Assembly (NCBI GenBank): GCA_014383445.1
Contig: JACNHV010000198.1
Coordinates: 1-32,308, forward strand
DNA length: 32,308 bases
Direction: 5' to 3'
Source of the DNA: Candidatus Desulfobacula maris
GTDB taxonomy: Bacteria; Desulfobacterota; Desulfobacteria; Desulfobacterales; Desulfobacteraceae
Below, in pieces: positions 24,867-32,308 of the stretch. The notes beneath the pieces are model-generated. The model had not been told where the DNA came from. It made no database searches and worked only from the letters and a program-made list of their open reading frames with translations. Both the position numbers and the translations under genes were made by a program. The number at the start of each line of letters is the position of its first letter. The stretch's first letter is position 1.

Positions 24867-25904
24867 ATGGAACAAATAGTTAAGGAAATCGCAAAACTTA
24901 TTCATGCCAAAGTAATTGGTAATTCTTCTTTTTTAATAAAGGGTGTTTCCTCTTTTGATGATGCAGGTTCCCACGATATTACCTTTGCTATTGAATCAAA
25001 ATATCTGTCCGATCTTCAGCAAACTAAAGCTGGAGCTATAATTGTTCCGGATACGTTTAAGTTTGATAAGTATCATTGCCGGAATATCATAGTGTTGAAA
25101 ACCGACAATCCTAAAGCCTCTTTTTTCAAACTGGTATCTCTATTTCATCCGGAAAAAATAAAATCACCTTGTATCCACAAAAATGCAGATATTGGATATC
25201 ATGTGAAATTTGGAAAAAATCCCATTGTTGAATCCAATGTATTTATTGGTGATAATGTCAAAATTGGAGACAATGTTCATCTTATGCCGGGTGTGTATGT
25301 TGGTGACAATGTCTTTATCGGTGACAATACATTAATCAAACCCAATGTCACACTGATGGAAAATACCAGGATCGGTAATAATGTTATCATTCATTCTGGA
25401 ACAGTCATTGGTTCAGATGGATTTGGCTTTACTCAGGATGCGGATACCCATGAAAAAATAATACATACTGGGTATGTCCATATTGGGAATCATGTTGAAA
25501 TTGGTGCCTGTAACACCATTGACAGGGGAACACTTGGAATGACGATTATCGGAAACGGTGTTAAAACAGATAATCTTGTACATATTGCACACAATGTGAA
25601 GATTGGCGATAATACCTTGATTGTTGCCCAGGTCGGAATTGCCGGAAGTACCAGGCTTGGAAGGAATGTTATTATCGCCGGCAAAGCCGGGATTACAGGA
25701 CATGTGACAATTGGTGACAATTGCATTGTTGGACCTTTTGCAGGTGTTTATAGTGATGTTCCTGAAAATGAAATTGTATCGGGAATACCGCATATGCCGC
25801 ATGGTCAATGGCGTAAGGTAGTCCGCATCATTTCCCGGTTACCGGAAATGAGAAAAGCCCTTTTTTCATTTGAAAAAAGATTGAAGAATTTAGAAAACAA
25901 ATAA
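24867..25904 (+). CDS. lpxD: UDP-3-O-(3-hydroxyacyl)glucosamine N-acyltransferase LpxD
   Basis: LpxD adds the second hydroxyacyl chain in lipid A synthesis, using acyl-ACP. The 345-aa protein has the N-terminal uridine-binding domain (about res. 20-100) and a left-handed beta helix of hexapeptide repeats (VFIGDNVKIGDNV…). The catalytic histidine is in NLVHIAHN at residue 239, the same number as in E. coli. GYVHIGNHVEIGACNTIDRGTLGMT and GVYSDVPENEIVSGIPHMPH are typical. The start is 8 nt after the skp stop without a clear ribosome-binding site. The C-terminal helix (LFSFEKRLKNLENK) completes the trimer. fabZ, often between lpxD and lpxA, is absent. Confidence 0.96.
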   Translation: MEQIVKEIAKLIHAKVIGNSSFLIKGVSSFDDAGSHDITFAIESKYLSDLQQTKAGAIIVPDTFKFDKYHCRNIIVLKTDNPKASFFKLVSLFHPEKIKSPCIHKNADIGYHVKFGKNPIVESNVFIGDNVKIGDNVHLMPGVYVGDNVFIGDNTLIKPNVTLMENTRIGNNVIIHSGTVIGSDGFGFTQDADTHEKIIHTGYVHIGNHVEIGACNTIDRGTLGMTIIGNGVKTDNLVHIAHNVKIGDNTLIVAQVGIAGSTRLGRNVIIAGKAGITGHVTIGDNCIVGPFAGVYSDVPENEIVSGIPHMPHGQWRKVVRIISRLPEMRKALFSFEKRLKNLENK

Positions 25905-25915
25905 ATGGAGTAAGA

Positions 25916-26686
25916 ATGATTCATCCCACGGCAATTATTGATCCATGTGCCCAGATTGATGCCAATGTGGCCATTGGCCCTTATGCTATTGTTAAATCAG
26001 ATGTCCACATCGGTTCGGGTACAACGATAGGTCCTTATACCACTATTGAAAAATATGTTACCATTGGAGAGAATTGCCAGATTTTCCCGTATGCTGCTAT
26101 TGGCTGCGCTCCACAGGATCTTAAATTTCAGGGTGAAAAAACATATTTAAAAATAGGCAGGGGATCCATTATTCGGGAATTTGTGACCATTAACCGGGGA
26201 ACAGAAGCTGGCGGAGGTGTTACAGAAGTGGGGGAAGAAAACTATTTAATGGCTTATACACACATTGCTCACGATTGTAAAACTGGAAAACAGGTTATTC
26301 TTGCAAATAACTCCACTCTTGCCGGTCATATTATAATTGGTGATAATGTCACAGTGGGTGGTCTGGTGGCCATTCATCAATTTGTTCAAATTGGAGATTT
26401 TGCCTATATCGGAGGCAAATCCGCCGTGGTAAAGGACATCCCGCCATATGTGATTGCAGCTGGAGATCGTGCAACTCTCCACGGTTTGAACAATGTGGGA
26501 TTAAAGCGCCATAAATTCCCTAAATCAACCCTTCAGGAGCTTAAAAAAGCATATAGAATTTTTTTTCGTATCGGATTGACTGTGAAACAGGCTTCTGAAC
26601 GTGTTAAAGCTGAAACTGAACAAATTCCTGAGGTAAAAAATTTTATAGAATTTATTGTTACGTCTAACAGGGGTGTTACCAGATAA
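25916..26686 (+). CDS. lpxA: UDP-N-acetylglucosamine O-acyltransferase LpxA
   Basis: LpxA performs the first lipid A step, acylating UDP-GlcNAc at the 3-OH from hydroxyacyl-ACP. The 256-aa protein is a beta-helix trimer: MIHPTAIIDPCAQIDANVAIGPYAIV, APQDLKFQGE, TINRGTEAGGG, then YTHIAHDC with catalytic His 119 (E. coli His125), NNSTLAGH and GGLVAIHQF. The C-terminal helical tail (GLNNVGLKRHKF…AYRIFF) is present. TGGAG lies 9 nt upstream. The stop codon TAA is supplied by the first unit of an 18-bp tandem repeat that fills the gap to lpxI. Confidence 0.97.
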   Translation: MIHPTAIIDPCAQIDANVAIGPYAIVKSDVHIGSGTTIGPYTTIEKYVTIGENCQIFPYAAIGCAPQDLKFQGEKTYLKIGRGSIIREFVTINRGTEAGGGVTEVGEENYLMAYTHIAHDCKTGKQVILANNSTLAGHIIIGDNVTVGGLVAIHQFVQIGDFAYIGGKSAVVKDIPPYVIAAGDRATLHGLNNVGLKRHKFPKSTLQELKKAYRIFFRIGLTVKQASERVKAETEQIPEVKNFIEFIVTSNRGVTR

Positions 26687-26737
26687 CCTGAAGGTCACAC
26701 GTAACCTGAAGGTCACACATAACCTGGAGGCCACAAA
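26684..26737 (+). repeat. 18-bp tandem repeat array, 3 units, lpxA-lpxI gap
   Basis: Three abutting units start at 26684, 26702 and 26720: TAACCTGAAGGTCACACG, TAACCTGAAGGTCACACA and TAACCTGGAGGCCACAAA. The first unit contains the lpxA stop. Units 1 and 2 hold the dyad ACCT-GA-AGGT; in unit 3 the variant creates GGAGG (26726-26730), 13 nt before the lpxI ATG. The same unit recurs before lpxB. Confidence 0.9.
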
Positions 26738-26743
26738 AACAAA

Positions 26744-27562
26744 ATGAGGATAGGACTTATCGCCGGCGGCGGACAATTCCCACTTCTTTTTTCAAAGAAA
26801 GCATTAAAGAAAGGGTATAAAGTTTTTGCCATAGGATTTCATTCTGAAACAGATAAAATTCTCGCAAGCCATGTTGAAGAGCTAAAATGGATTTACCTTG
26901 GACAGGTTTCAAAACTGATAAAGTATTTCAAGCAGAACAATATTACACAGGCAGTTATGCTGGGCAGTATTAAAAAAACAAATATTTTTAAAGATATCCG
27001 TCCTGATTTTAAAGCGCTTTCCTTTATTGCTACAACCCCCAGAACCCATGATAATTCTGTATTAACCTCCTTTGCCGACCTGCTTTTGAAAGAGGGGATA
27101 AAAATTTTGCCCTCCACATTTCTTCTCCCTGAACTGATCAGCCCGAAAGGATGTTGGACAAAAAGAAAACCAGATAAAACTGAAAAAAAAGACATTTTAC
27201 AAGGATGGAAAATAGCAAAAGAAATCGGAAACCTTGATATCGGCCAATGTATTGTCATCAGTAATGGAACGATTTTAGCTATCGAAGCAATAGAGGGAAC
27301 AGATGCCACAATAAAAAGAGGCGGTTTGTTGTCTCATCAAAATGGTGCCGTGGTTATAAAGCTTTCCAAACCGACCCAGGACTTAAGGTTTGATCTGCCT
27401 TCTTCCGGCTGTGGGACCATCGAGACTATGCATGAATTTGGGGCAGGAGTTCTGGTACTTGAAGCTGAAAAATCCCTTTCATTTGACCGGGAGGAAATGA
27501 TAAGCCTTGCAGATAAATATAATATATCCGTTCTTGCCTATACAGACGATGATATAACCTGA
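26744..27562 (+). CDS. lpxI: UDP-2,3-diacylglucosamine pyrophosphatase LpxI
   Basis: LpxI hydrolyses UDP-2,3-diacylglucosamine to lipid X and UMP, replacing LpxH in many alpha- and deltaproteobacteria. The 272-aa length fits. Family features (DUF1009) are MRIGLIAGGGQFPLLFSKKA, VMLGSIKKTNIF, IATTPRTHDNSVLTSFADLL, GQCIVISNGTILAIEAIEGTDATIKRGG and the C-terminal DLPSSGCGTIETMHEFGAGVLVLEA. The last two sense codons and the stop (ATA ACC TGA) lie inside the next repeat array, so the repeat has determined the protein's extreme C terminus. The ribosome-binding site derives from repeat unit 3. Confidence 0.95.
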   Translation: MRIGLIAGGGQFPLLFSKKALKKGYKVFAIGFHSETDKILASHVEELKWIYLGQVSKLIKYFKQNNITQAVMLGSIKKTNIFKDIRPDFKALSFIATTPRTHDNSVLTSFADLLLKEGIKILPSTFLLPELISPKGCWTKRKPDKTEKKDILQGWKIAKEIGNLDIGQCIVISNGTILAIEAIEGTDATIKRGGLLSHQNGAVVIKLSKPTQDLRFDLPSSGCGTIETMHEFGAGVLVLEAEKSLSFDREEMISLADKYNISVLAYTDDDIT

Positions 27563-27608
27563 AGGTCACACGTAACCTGAAGGTCACAAGTAACATAAAG
27601 GTCACAAG
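27555..27608 (+). repeat. 18-bp tandem repeat array, 3 units, lpxI-lpxB gap
   Basis: Units start at 27555, 27573 and 27591: TAACCTGAAGGTCACACG, TAACCTGAAGGTCACAAG and TAACATAAAGGTCACAAG. The first is identical to unit 1 before lpxI. The lpxI stop TGA (27560-27562) lies in unit 1; the last unit ends 4 bp before the lpxB ATG, and its AAAGGT is the only ribosome-binding-like motif. Confidence 0.9.
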
Positions 27609-27612
27609 TTAA

Positions 27613-28779
27613 ATGAATCTTCCTGGAAAATTATGCCATATCATGGTTCTTACGGGTGAACCATCCGGTGATCTGCATGCCGGGCATCTTGTCAGGGAAA
27701 TCAAACGATTAAATAATCGTGTTTATTTTTCAGGCATAGGCGGAACTCATCTTGAAAACCAAAAGGTGGATCTTTTTTATAACATTTCAAAGCTTTCTGC
27801 AATGGGACTTACAGAAGTTCTTATGCAATTTGGACAGATAAAAAAAGCCTTTGATTTGTTTAAAAAAAAACTTAATACCAATACGCCGGATCTAATTATT
27901 CTAGTGGATTACCCTGGGTTTAATTTAAAAGCTGCTCAGTTTGCCAAAGATCATTATAATATAAAAATCTTATATTATATTACACCAAAAGTGTGGGCCT
28001 GGAAAAAATCAAGGCTTAAGAAGATAAAAAAATATATTGACCATGCAGCATTGATACTGCCTTTTGAAGAAAAAATCTATAAAAAGGCTAATATTCAATA
28101 CACATATGTTGGGAATCCTTTGTTGGATGAGTATCCTGAAAATTTATCCAAACCCTTTCTTCGATCACACGCTTTATTTTCAAAAAATAAAGATTCCCTG
28201 ATCATTGGCCTGCTTCCAGGATCCAGAAAAGCTGAAATAAAAAATCTGCTTGAAGTTATGGTCAAAGCAGCGAACCTTATTCATCAAAATAATAAAAAAG
28301 CATTTTTTATTATTTCTCAAGCGACTTCAATCAAAAGGGAGACCCTGGAAAAATTTTTAATAAATTGTTCAAATAAACCTTTATTTCTAATCAATGAGGG
28401 CCCGGTTAAGAATATTTTTTTAAAATCAGATCTTGTAATTGCCGCTTCCGGAACCGTCACCCTGGAAGCAGCCCTGTGTTGTGTCCCAACGATTATTGTA
28501 TACAAAATGTCCCCAATCAGTTATCGTATGGCAAAACTACTTGTACGAGTAAAATATGCAGGACTTGCAAATTTAATTATTAATGCCCAAGTGATGCCTG
28601 AATTATTGCAAAATGATGCAACACCTGAAAAAATAAGTGAAAAAGCATTATATATGCTGGATAATCTATTTTATTTTCAAAACCGATTAAAACTGGTCAG
28701 AAAATTTCTTGGAAAAAAAGGGGCCTCAAAAAGGGCAGCCAATATTGCAATTTATATGCTGAAGAGATCAGAACTTTAA
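27613..28779 (+). CDS. lpxB: Lipid-A-disaccharide synthase LpxB
   Basis: LpxB joins lipid X to UDP-2,3-diacylglucosamine to form the lipid A disaccharide at the inner membrane (GT-B fold, family GT19). The 388-aa protein shows GEPSGDLHAGHLV (15-27), YFSGIGGTHLE, DYPGFNLKAAQFAK, YYITPKVWAWKKSRLKKIKKYIDH, YVGNPLLDE, GLLPGSRKAEIKNLL and AASGTVTLEAAL, all diagnostic. It ends the lipid A gene run; the downstream gap of ~95 bp is AT-rich. Its start lies 4 bp after the repeat array. Confidence 0.96.
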   Translation: MNLPGKLCHIMVLTGEPSGDLHAGHLVREIKRLNNRVYFSGIGGTHLENQKVDLFYNISKLSAMGLTEVLMQFGQIKKAFDLFKKKLNTNTPDLIILVDYPGFNLKAAQFAKDHYNIKILYYITPKVWAWKKSRLKKIKKYIDHAALILPFEEKIYKKANIQYTYVGNPLLDEYPENLSKPFLRSHALFSKNKDSLIIGLLPGSRKAEIKNLLEVMVKAANLIHQNNKKAFFIISQATSIKRETLEKFLINCSNKPLFLINEGPVKNIFLKSDLVIAASGTVTLEAALCCVPTIIVYKMSPISYRMAKLLVRVKYAGLANLIINAQVMPELLQNDATPEKISEKALYMLDNLFYFQNRLKLVRKFLGKKGASKRAANIAIYMLKRSEL

Positions 28780-28874
28780 TTGAAATTTGACAAATTAACA
28801 AAAATTTTATTAGAGTGATTTCATAAAAATACCAAATTATTATATTAACAAATTAAGGATTTTATTCTGCTTTG

Positions 28875-30116
28875 ATGATTTTTGAATTAACGTTACTTAT
28901 TATAGGTCTTTTATTATCCGGTTTTTTTTCTTCCTCTGAAACTGCTCTTTTTTCAATCAGCAAAGTCAGGGCGCTTCATATTGCCAAAGACGGTTCAAGC
29001 ACAGGACTACTGATTTTGAAGATGAAAAGAGATTCCCATACACTTTTAGCCACCATATTGATCGGAAATAACCTTGTAAACATTGCTGCATCCGCCATTG
29101 CAACGTCCATTGCCATCTCATACTTCAAATCCAATGCTATCGGTATTGCAACTGGAATTATGACGATGCTCATTCTCATTTTTGGTGAAATTCTGCCTAA
29201 ATCATTTGCCAATCACAATAATATCCTGGTTGCCAGAATTGTGATTTATCCTTTATTCTGGTTCTCAAAATTATTTTATCCTTTAATTTGTATATTAAAT
29301 TTTATACCCAGACTCCTTGGTAATATTAATACTTCCCATCGAACTGTGACTGAAGATGAATTGATGACCATGGTGGAAGTGGTGGAAGAAGAAGGGGAAA
29401 TCAAAGAAGAAGAAAAAGAATATATTACCAATATATTTGAGTTTGATGATACCTCGTGCTCTGAAATTATGACCCCAAGGGCAGATATGTTTGTGTTAGA
29501 TGTATCCGAGGACCTTGACATTAAAAAAATCCTTAAAACAGGATTTTCCAGGATACCGGTTATTGAAGACAGTATTGATAATATTATTGGGATCTTGCAT
29601 GTGAAAGATTTGTTCACAAATTTTCAAAAAGCATGTGAATCTAAATCTGATATCCCTTTGGATGTTAAACAAATCATGAAAAAACCATATTTTATTCCTG
29701 AATCCAAAAAACTGGATTCCCTGTTACATGACTTTAAGCAGAAAAAAAATCATATGGCTATTATTGTGGATGAGCATGGTGGTATTGCAGGCATTGTAAC
29801 ACTTGAAGATGTTGTTGAAGAAATCTTTGGTGAGATTATTGATGAAACCGATACTATGGCGCCTGATATTGTAAAATTAAAAGGGGATACATGGCTGGTT
29901 ACCGGTAGGATTGATATTGATGATTTAAATAAAGAACTCGAAATTGAAATTCCTGAATCAAACACCTATGATACCTTTTCTGGCTTTTTCCTTGAACAGA
30001 TCGGCCGAATTCCAAAATCTGGAGAATCCATTATAATAAATAAATGGATGGCCACTGTTAAAGATATGGATGGGAACAGGATACAAAGCTTTATCATAAA
30101 AAAAGAACAATCTTGA
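28875..30116 (+). CDS. HlyC/CorC-family membrane protein (DUF21-CBS-CorC_HlyC)
   Basis: This 413-aa inner-membrane protein is of the CNNM/CorB type, linked with Mg2+ or Co2+ transport or resistance. An N-terminal DUF21 domain with about four hydrophobic helices (res. 1-135) contains SGFFSSSETALFSISKVR and LIFGEILPKSFA. A CBS pair follows (MTPRADMFVLDV…FSRIPVIEDSIDNIIGILHVKDLF and MAIIVDEHGGIAGIVTLEDVVEEIFGEI), and the CorC_HlyC domain (WLVTGRIDIDDLNKELEIEIPE…) closes the protein. The start is uncertain: ATG 28875 and an adjacent TTG at 28872 share AAGGA at 28855. Its TGA overlaps a TTG start candidate of aroE. Haemolysin activity is only a historical family name. Confidence 0.9.
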   Translation: MIFELTLLIIGLLLSGFFSSSETALFSISKVRALHIAKDGSSTGLLILKMKRDSHTLLATILIGNNLVNIAASAIATSIAISYFKSNAIGIATGIMTMLILIFGEILPKSFANHNNILVARIVIYPLFWFSKLFYPLICILNFIPRLLGNINTSHRTVTEDELMTMVEVVEEEGEIKEEEKEYITNIFEFDDTSCSEIMTPRADMFVLDVSEDLDIKKILKTGFSRIPVIEDSIDNIIGILHVKDLFTNFQKACESKSDIPLDVKQIMKKPYFIPESKKLDSLLHDFKQKKNHMAIIVDEHGGIAGIVTLEDVVEEIFGEIIDETDTMAPDIVKLKGDTWLVTGRIDIDDLNKELEIEIPESNTYDTFSGFFLEQIGRIPKSGESIIINKWMATVKDMDGNRIQSFIIKKEQS

Positions 30117-30124
30117 TATCAATC

Positions 30125-30940
30125 ATGATTGATTCAAATACACAGCTTTACTGCGTTTTTGGAAACCCGGTCAGGCATTCCAAAAGCCCGGCAATTCACA
30201 ATGCCGGTTTTCAACACCATCATATTAATGCGGTTTACCTTGCCTTTGAAATTGATGAGATTTCAAAGGGTGTCGCAGCATTGAAATCTTTAAACATACA
30301 GGGCGCTTCTATTACAATACCCTTTAAAGAATCCATAATGGATTATCTTGACTGGATTGATGATGACGCAATAATGATAGGCGCTGTAAACACGATTAAA
30401 AATAAAAATGGGAAACTTTTTGGATATAACACAGACCATCAGGCTGCAATTGCTCCCTTAAAACCCTTTGGTATAAAGGATAAAAAAGTCTGTCTCATTG
30501 GCGCTGGTGGAGCAGCCCAGGCTGTAGCCTATGGTATACACAAGGAAAAAGGAAATCTCGTTATTATCAATCGGGATAAAGTCAGGGGAGAAAAGCTGGC
30601 TTTAAAATATGATGCTGATTTCATTCCTTTGAATGAAATAGATAAATCTGGTGTGATCAAGGCAGATATTATCATCAACACTACCTCCATTGGTATGTAC
30701 CCTGATATTGAAAATATAGCTTTTCCTATCCAATATATTGAATCGCATATGGTTATTATGGATATTATTTATAACCCTTTGAAAACAAAGCTATTATCTG
30801 AAGCCAAAATAAAAGGATGTACAACCATTGACGGTCTTTCCATGTTTTTACATCAGGGTGGGGCTCAATTTAAATTATGGACAGGCATAACACCGGATAT
30901 TAAATGGATGCGCCAGGCACTAATCAATGGAGACACTTAA
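30125..30940 (+). CDS. aroE: Shikimate dehydrogenase (NADP+)
   Basis: AroE reduces 3-dehydroshikimate to shikimate. The 271-aa protein has the substrate motif VFGNPVRHSKSPAIHN (11-26), catalytic Lys 68 in SITIPFKES, Asp 104 in YNTDHQA, the Rossmann loop GAGGAAQAVAYG, the NADP-binding NRDKVRGEKLA (Arg following Asn), NTTSIGMYP and the C-terminal DGLSMFLHQGGAQFKLWTG. ATG 30125 is preferred over TTG 30113, which would overlap the previous stop; neither has a strong ribosome-binding site. In many Desulfobacterota AroE is fused to AroD; here it is separate. aroA follows directly. Confidence 0.93.
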   Translation: MIDSNTQLYCVFGNPVRHSKSPAIHNAGFQHHHINAVYLAFEIDEISKGVAALKSLNIQGASITIPFKESIMDYLDWIDDDAIMIGAVNTIKNKNGKLFGYNTDHQAAIAPLKPFGIKDKKVCLIGAGGAAQAVAYGIHKEKGNLVIINRDKVRGEKLALKYDADFIPLNEIDKSGVIKADIIINTTSIGMYPDIENIAFPIQYIESHMVIMDIIYNPLKTKLLSEAKIKGCTTIDGLSMFLHQGGAQFKLWTGITPDIKWMRQALINGDT

Positions 30941-32203
30941 TTGAAAAAAATTGTACCAAAAAAGATTAAAGAACAGGCTGTCGTGATTCCTGGCTCAAAA
31001 AGCATTTCCCATCGTATGATGATTTGTACGTCCTTATCCAATGGAACCTCAAATATTAAAAACCTTCTTCAAAGCGATGATATAAAACTTACCATTAATG
31101 GCCTTAAAAACATGGGGGCAGACATTGACCTGGTTAAAGGAAATCAATACAGGATTTCCGGATTTGGAGGAAACCCCAAACCCTGTAGTAAAGCTATTTA
31201 TCTTGGCAATTCAGGTACCTCCATGCGTCTTCTTACCGGAATTGCAGCCTTAGGAAACACCTGCTATACCCTCACAGGTGACCTGCGAATGTGTGAACGT
31301 CCAATGAAAGAGTTGCTTGATGCATTAACCGGGTTGAAGATCCAGGCAAAGTCGGAAAACGAAAAAGGCAGTCCTCCTGTTTATATCCAGGGCGGTAACA
31401 GGGCAGGGGGGCTCGTTAAAATTGATTGTTCCAAAAGCAGCCAGTATTTATCCTCTCTTTTAATGATGGGGGCATTGATGAAAAACGGGATAGATATCAG
31501 ACTTGACAGCCCACCTGTTTCATCCCCCTATATAGACTTGACCATTGATATTATGAAAAAATTTAAAATTAAAGTCCATCAAATTAATACAATGCACTAT
31601 CAAGTTCCAGGCCAGCAGTCTTATATCCAGGGAGATTTTTTTGTTGAACCCGATCTTTCCAATGCAGGCTATTTCTGGGCCATTGGTGCAATAACAGGCA
31701 AAATGATTTTTGTTGAAAATATCAATAACAATTCTCTGCAAGGGGATTTAAAACAGATTAGAATTTTAGAACACATGGGGTGTACCTTAATAATTGAAAA
31801 TAACCACATCGGTGTGTGCGGAGGTTCTCTTAAGGCAGTTGATGTGGATATGTCTGATACACCGGATGCTGTCCCTGCAATTGCTGTGGTTGCAAGCTTT
31901 GCTAAAGGAAAAACCAGAATTACCAATATTAAACATTTGCGTGAAAAAGAATGTGATAGGATTGATGCTGTTTCTTCACAACTTATGAAAATGGGTATAA
32001 TTGTTAAACAAGGAGAAGATTTTTTAGAAATCACAGGTGGAAATCCAAAGGGAGCAAGAATAGAAACATTTAATGATCACAGAATCGCCATGGCATTTTC
32101 CATCCCGGGTCTAATAATCCCTGGCATGGAAATTGAAAATGAGACATGTGTTGAAAAGTCTTTTCCAAATTACTGGGATATATTTGATGGTCTGCAGACT
32201 TAA
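30941..32203 (+). CDS. aroA: 3-phosphoshikimate 1-carboxyvinyltransferase (EPSP synthase)
   Basis: AroA condenses shikimate 3-phosphate with phosphoenolpyruvate. The 420-aa protein has PGSKSISHR (17-25), LGNSGTSMRLLTG (88-100), GDLRMCERPMKEL, SKSSQYLSSLLM, SDTPDAVPAIAV with the catalytic Asp, LREKECDRI and FNDHRIAMAF. In the PEP-site motif Leu 97 stands where class I enzymes have Pro (GTAMRPL), which suggests altered glyphosate sensitivity. The start is TTG directly after the aroE stop, supported by GGAG 8 nt upstream (30929-30932). No terminator is obvious in the first 50 bp after the stop. Confidence 0.95.
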   Translation: MKKIVPKKIKEQAVVIPGSKSISHRMMICTSLSNGTSNIKNLLQSDDIKLTINGLKNMGADIDLVKGNQYRISGFGGNPKPCSKAIYLGNSGTSMRLLTGIAALGNTCYTLTGDLRMCERPMKELLDALTGLKIQAKSENEKGSPPVYIQGGNRAGGLVKIDCSKSSQYLSSLLMMGALMKNGIDIRLDSPPVSSPYIDLTIDIMKKFKIKVHQINTMHYQVPGQQSYIQGDFFVEPDLSNAGYFWAIGAITGKMIFVENINNNSLQGDLKQIRILEHMGCTLIIENNHIGVCGGSLKAVDVDMSDTPDAVPAIAVVASFAKGKTRITNIKHLREKECDRIDAVSSQLMKMGIIVKQGEDFLEITGGNPKGARIETFNDHRIAMAFSIPGLIIPGMEIENETCVEKSFPNYWDIFDGLQT

Positions 32204-32252
32204 TTTTTAGTAATTGTTTAGCCCGTTAAAAGAAGCTATCTCAAAGCCCTGT

Positions 32253-32308
32253 CCGATGGATATTTGCAGGAGGTTAAGCGTTTAGCATCGAACAAAAATA
32301 TCCATCGG
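32253..32308. repeat. 13-bp perfect inverted repeat at the window edge
   Basis: CCGATGGATATTT (32253-32265) and AAATATCCATCGG (32296-32308) are perfect complements around a 30-nt spacer containing AGGAGG. The right arm ends exactly at the window edge, so the repeat may be longer. It could be a terminator stem without visible T tract, a REP-like element, or part of a structured RNA. Confidence 0.55.

Noticed and set aside
26525-26776. A minus-strand open frame through the 18-bp repeats giving repeated VTFRL peptides.
   Set aside because: It overlaps the ends of lpxA and lpxI in antisense; the peptide repeat is only a consequence of the repeat length being a multiple of three.
18239-28779. The lysS-lol-bam-lpx run as a novel system.
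   Set aside because: Each gene belongs to a well-known envelope or translation family in a familiar order; only the repeats, the BamA extra domain and the lack of fabZ are unusual.

Overview
This window is about 32.3 kb of AT-rich bacterial chromosome, densely packed with core (housekeeping) genes. Gene content points to a Gram-negative anaerobe of the Desulfobacterota, most likely near Desulfobacteraceae such as Desulfobacula. The clues are a full lipid A, Lol and Bam set with LpxI instead of LpxH, a PxxKW-type cysteine-rich small protein, a DHH-CBS-poly(A)-polymerase fusion, and one LolC/E-type permease. The taxonomic call is an inference; no rRNA gene is present to anchor it.

Layout. (1) 1-3721: the 3' part of an LpoA-like periplasmic-binding protein gene (+) ends inside the end of a convergent kdsD -> phosphofructokinase pair (-). 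(2) 3722-7441: a divergent intergenic region, a PxxKW protein with its own terminator, then an aminotransferase and a CLC chloride protein joined by a TGATG overlap. (3) 7432-8676: a marR -> truA pair (-) behind a consensus promoter with an operator-like dyad. (4) 8651-9837: the least explained part, holding a 21-bp tandem repeat, a ~173-bp composite palindrome, a stand-alone YqfO/NIF3-type domain gene, a doubtful small ORF and a strong hairpin. (5) 9838-11716 argJ and an RsuA/RluB-type pseudouridine synthase (+), facing 11732-15481 trpS and the DHH-CBS-nucleotidyltransferase fusion (-). (6) 15617-18133 pilC and a PilS-like kinase. (7) 18239-28779 an envelope operon: lysS, lolC/E, lolD, bamA, skp, lpxD, lpxA, lpxI, lpxB. 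(8) 28875-32203 a CorC/HlyC-type membrane protein, aroE and aroA, then an inverted repeat at the window edge.

How the genes work together. Region 7 combines lipid A synthesis (lpxD, A, I, B) with outer-membrane protein assembly (bamA, skp) and lipoprotein release (lolC/E, lolD). kdsD supplies the Kdo precursor from a separate locus next to the phosphofructokinase. aroE and aroA are two shikimate-pathway steps, with the intervening aroK not visible.

No novel defence or mobile system is evident. The points most worth a second look are the matching 18-bp tandem repeats placed directly before lpxI and before lpxB, which supply the stop codons of the genes upstream; the composite palindrome at 8741-8913; the unexplained 9473-9837 stretch; the CLC protein with channel-like key residues; and the trypanosome/plant-type phosphofructokinase.
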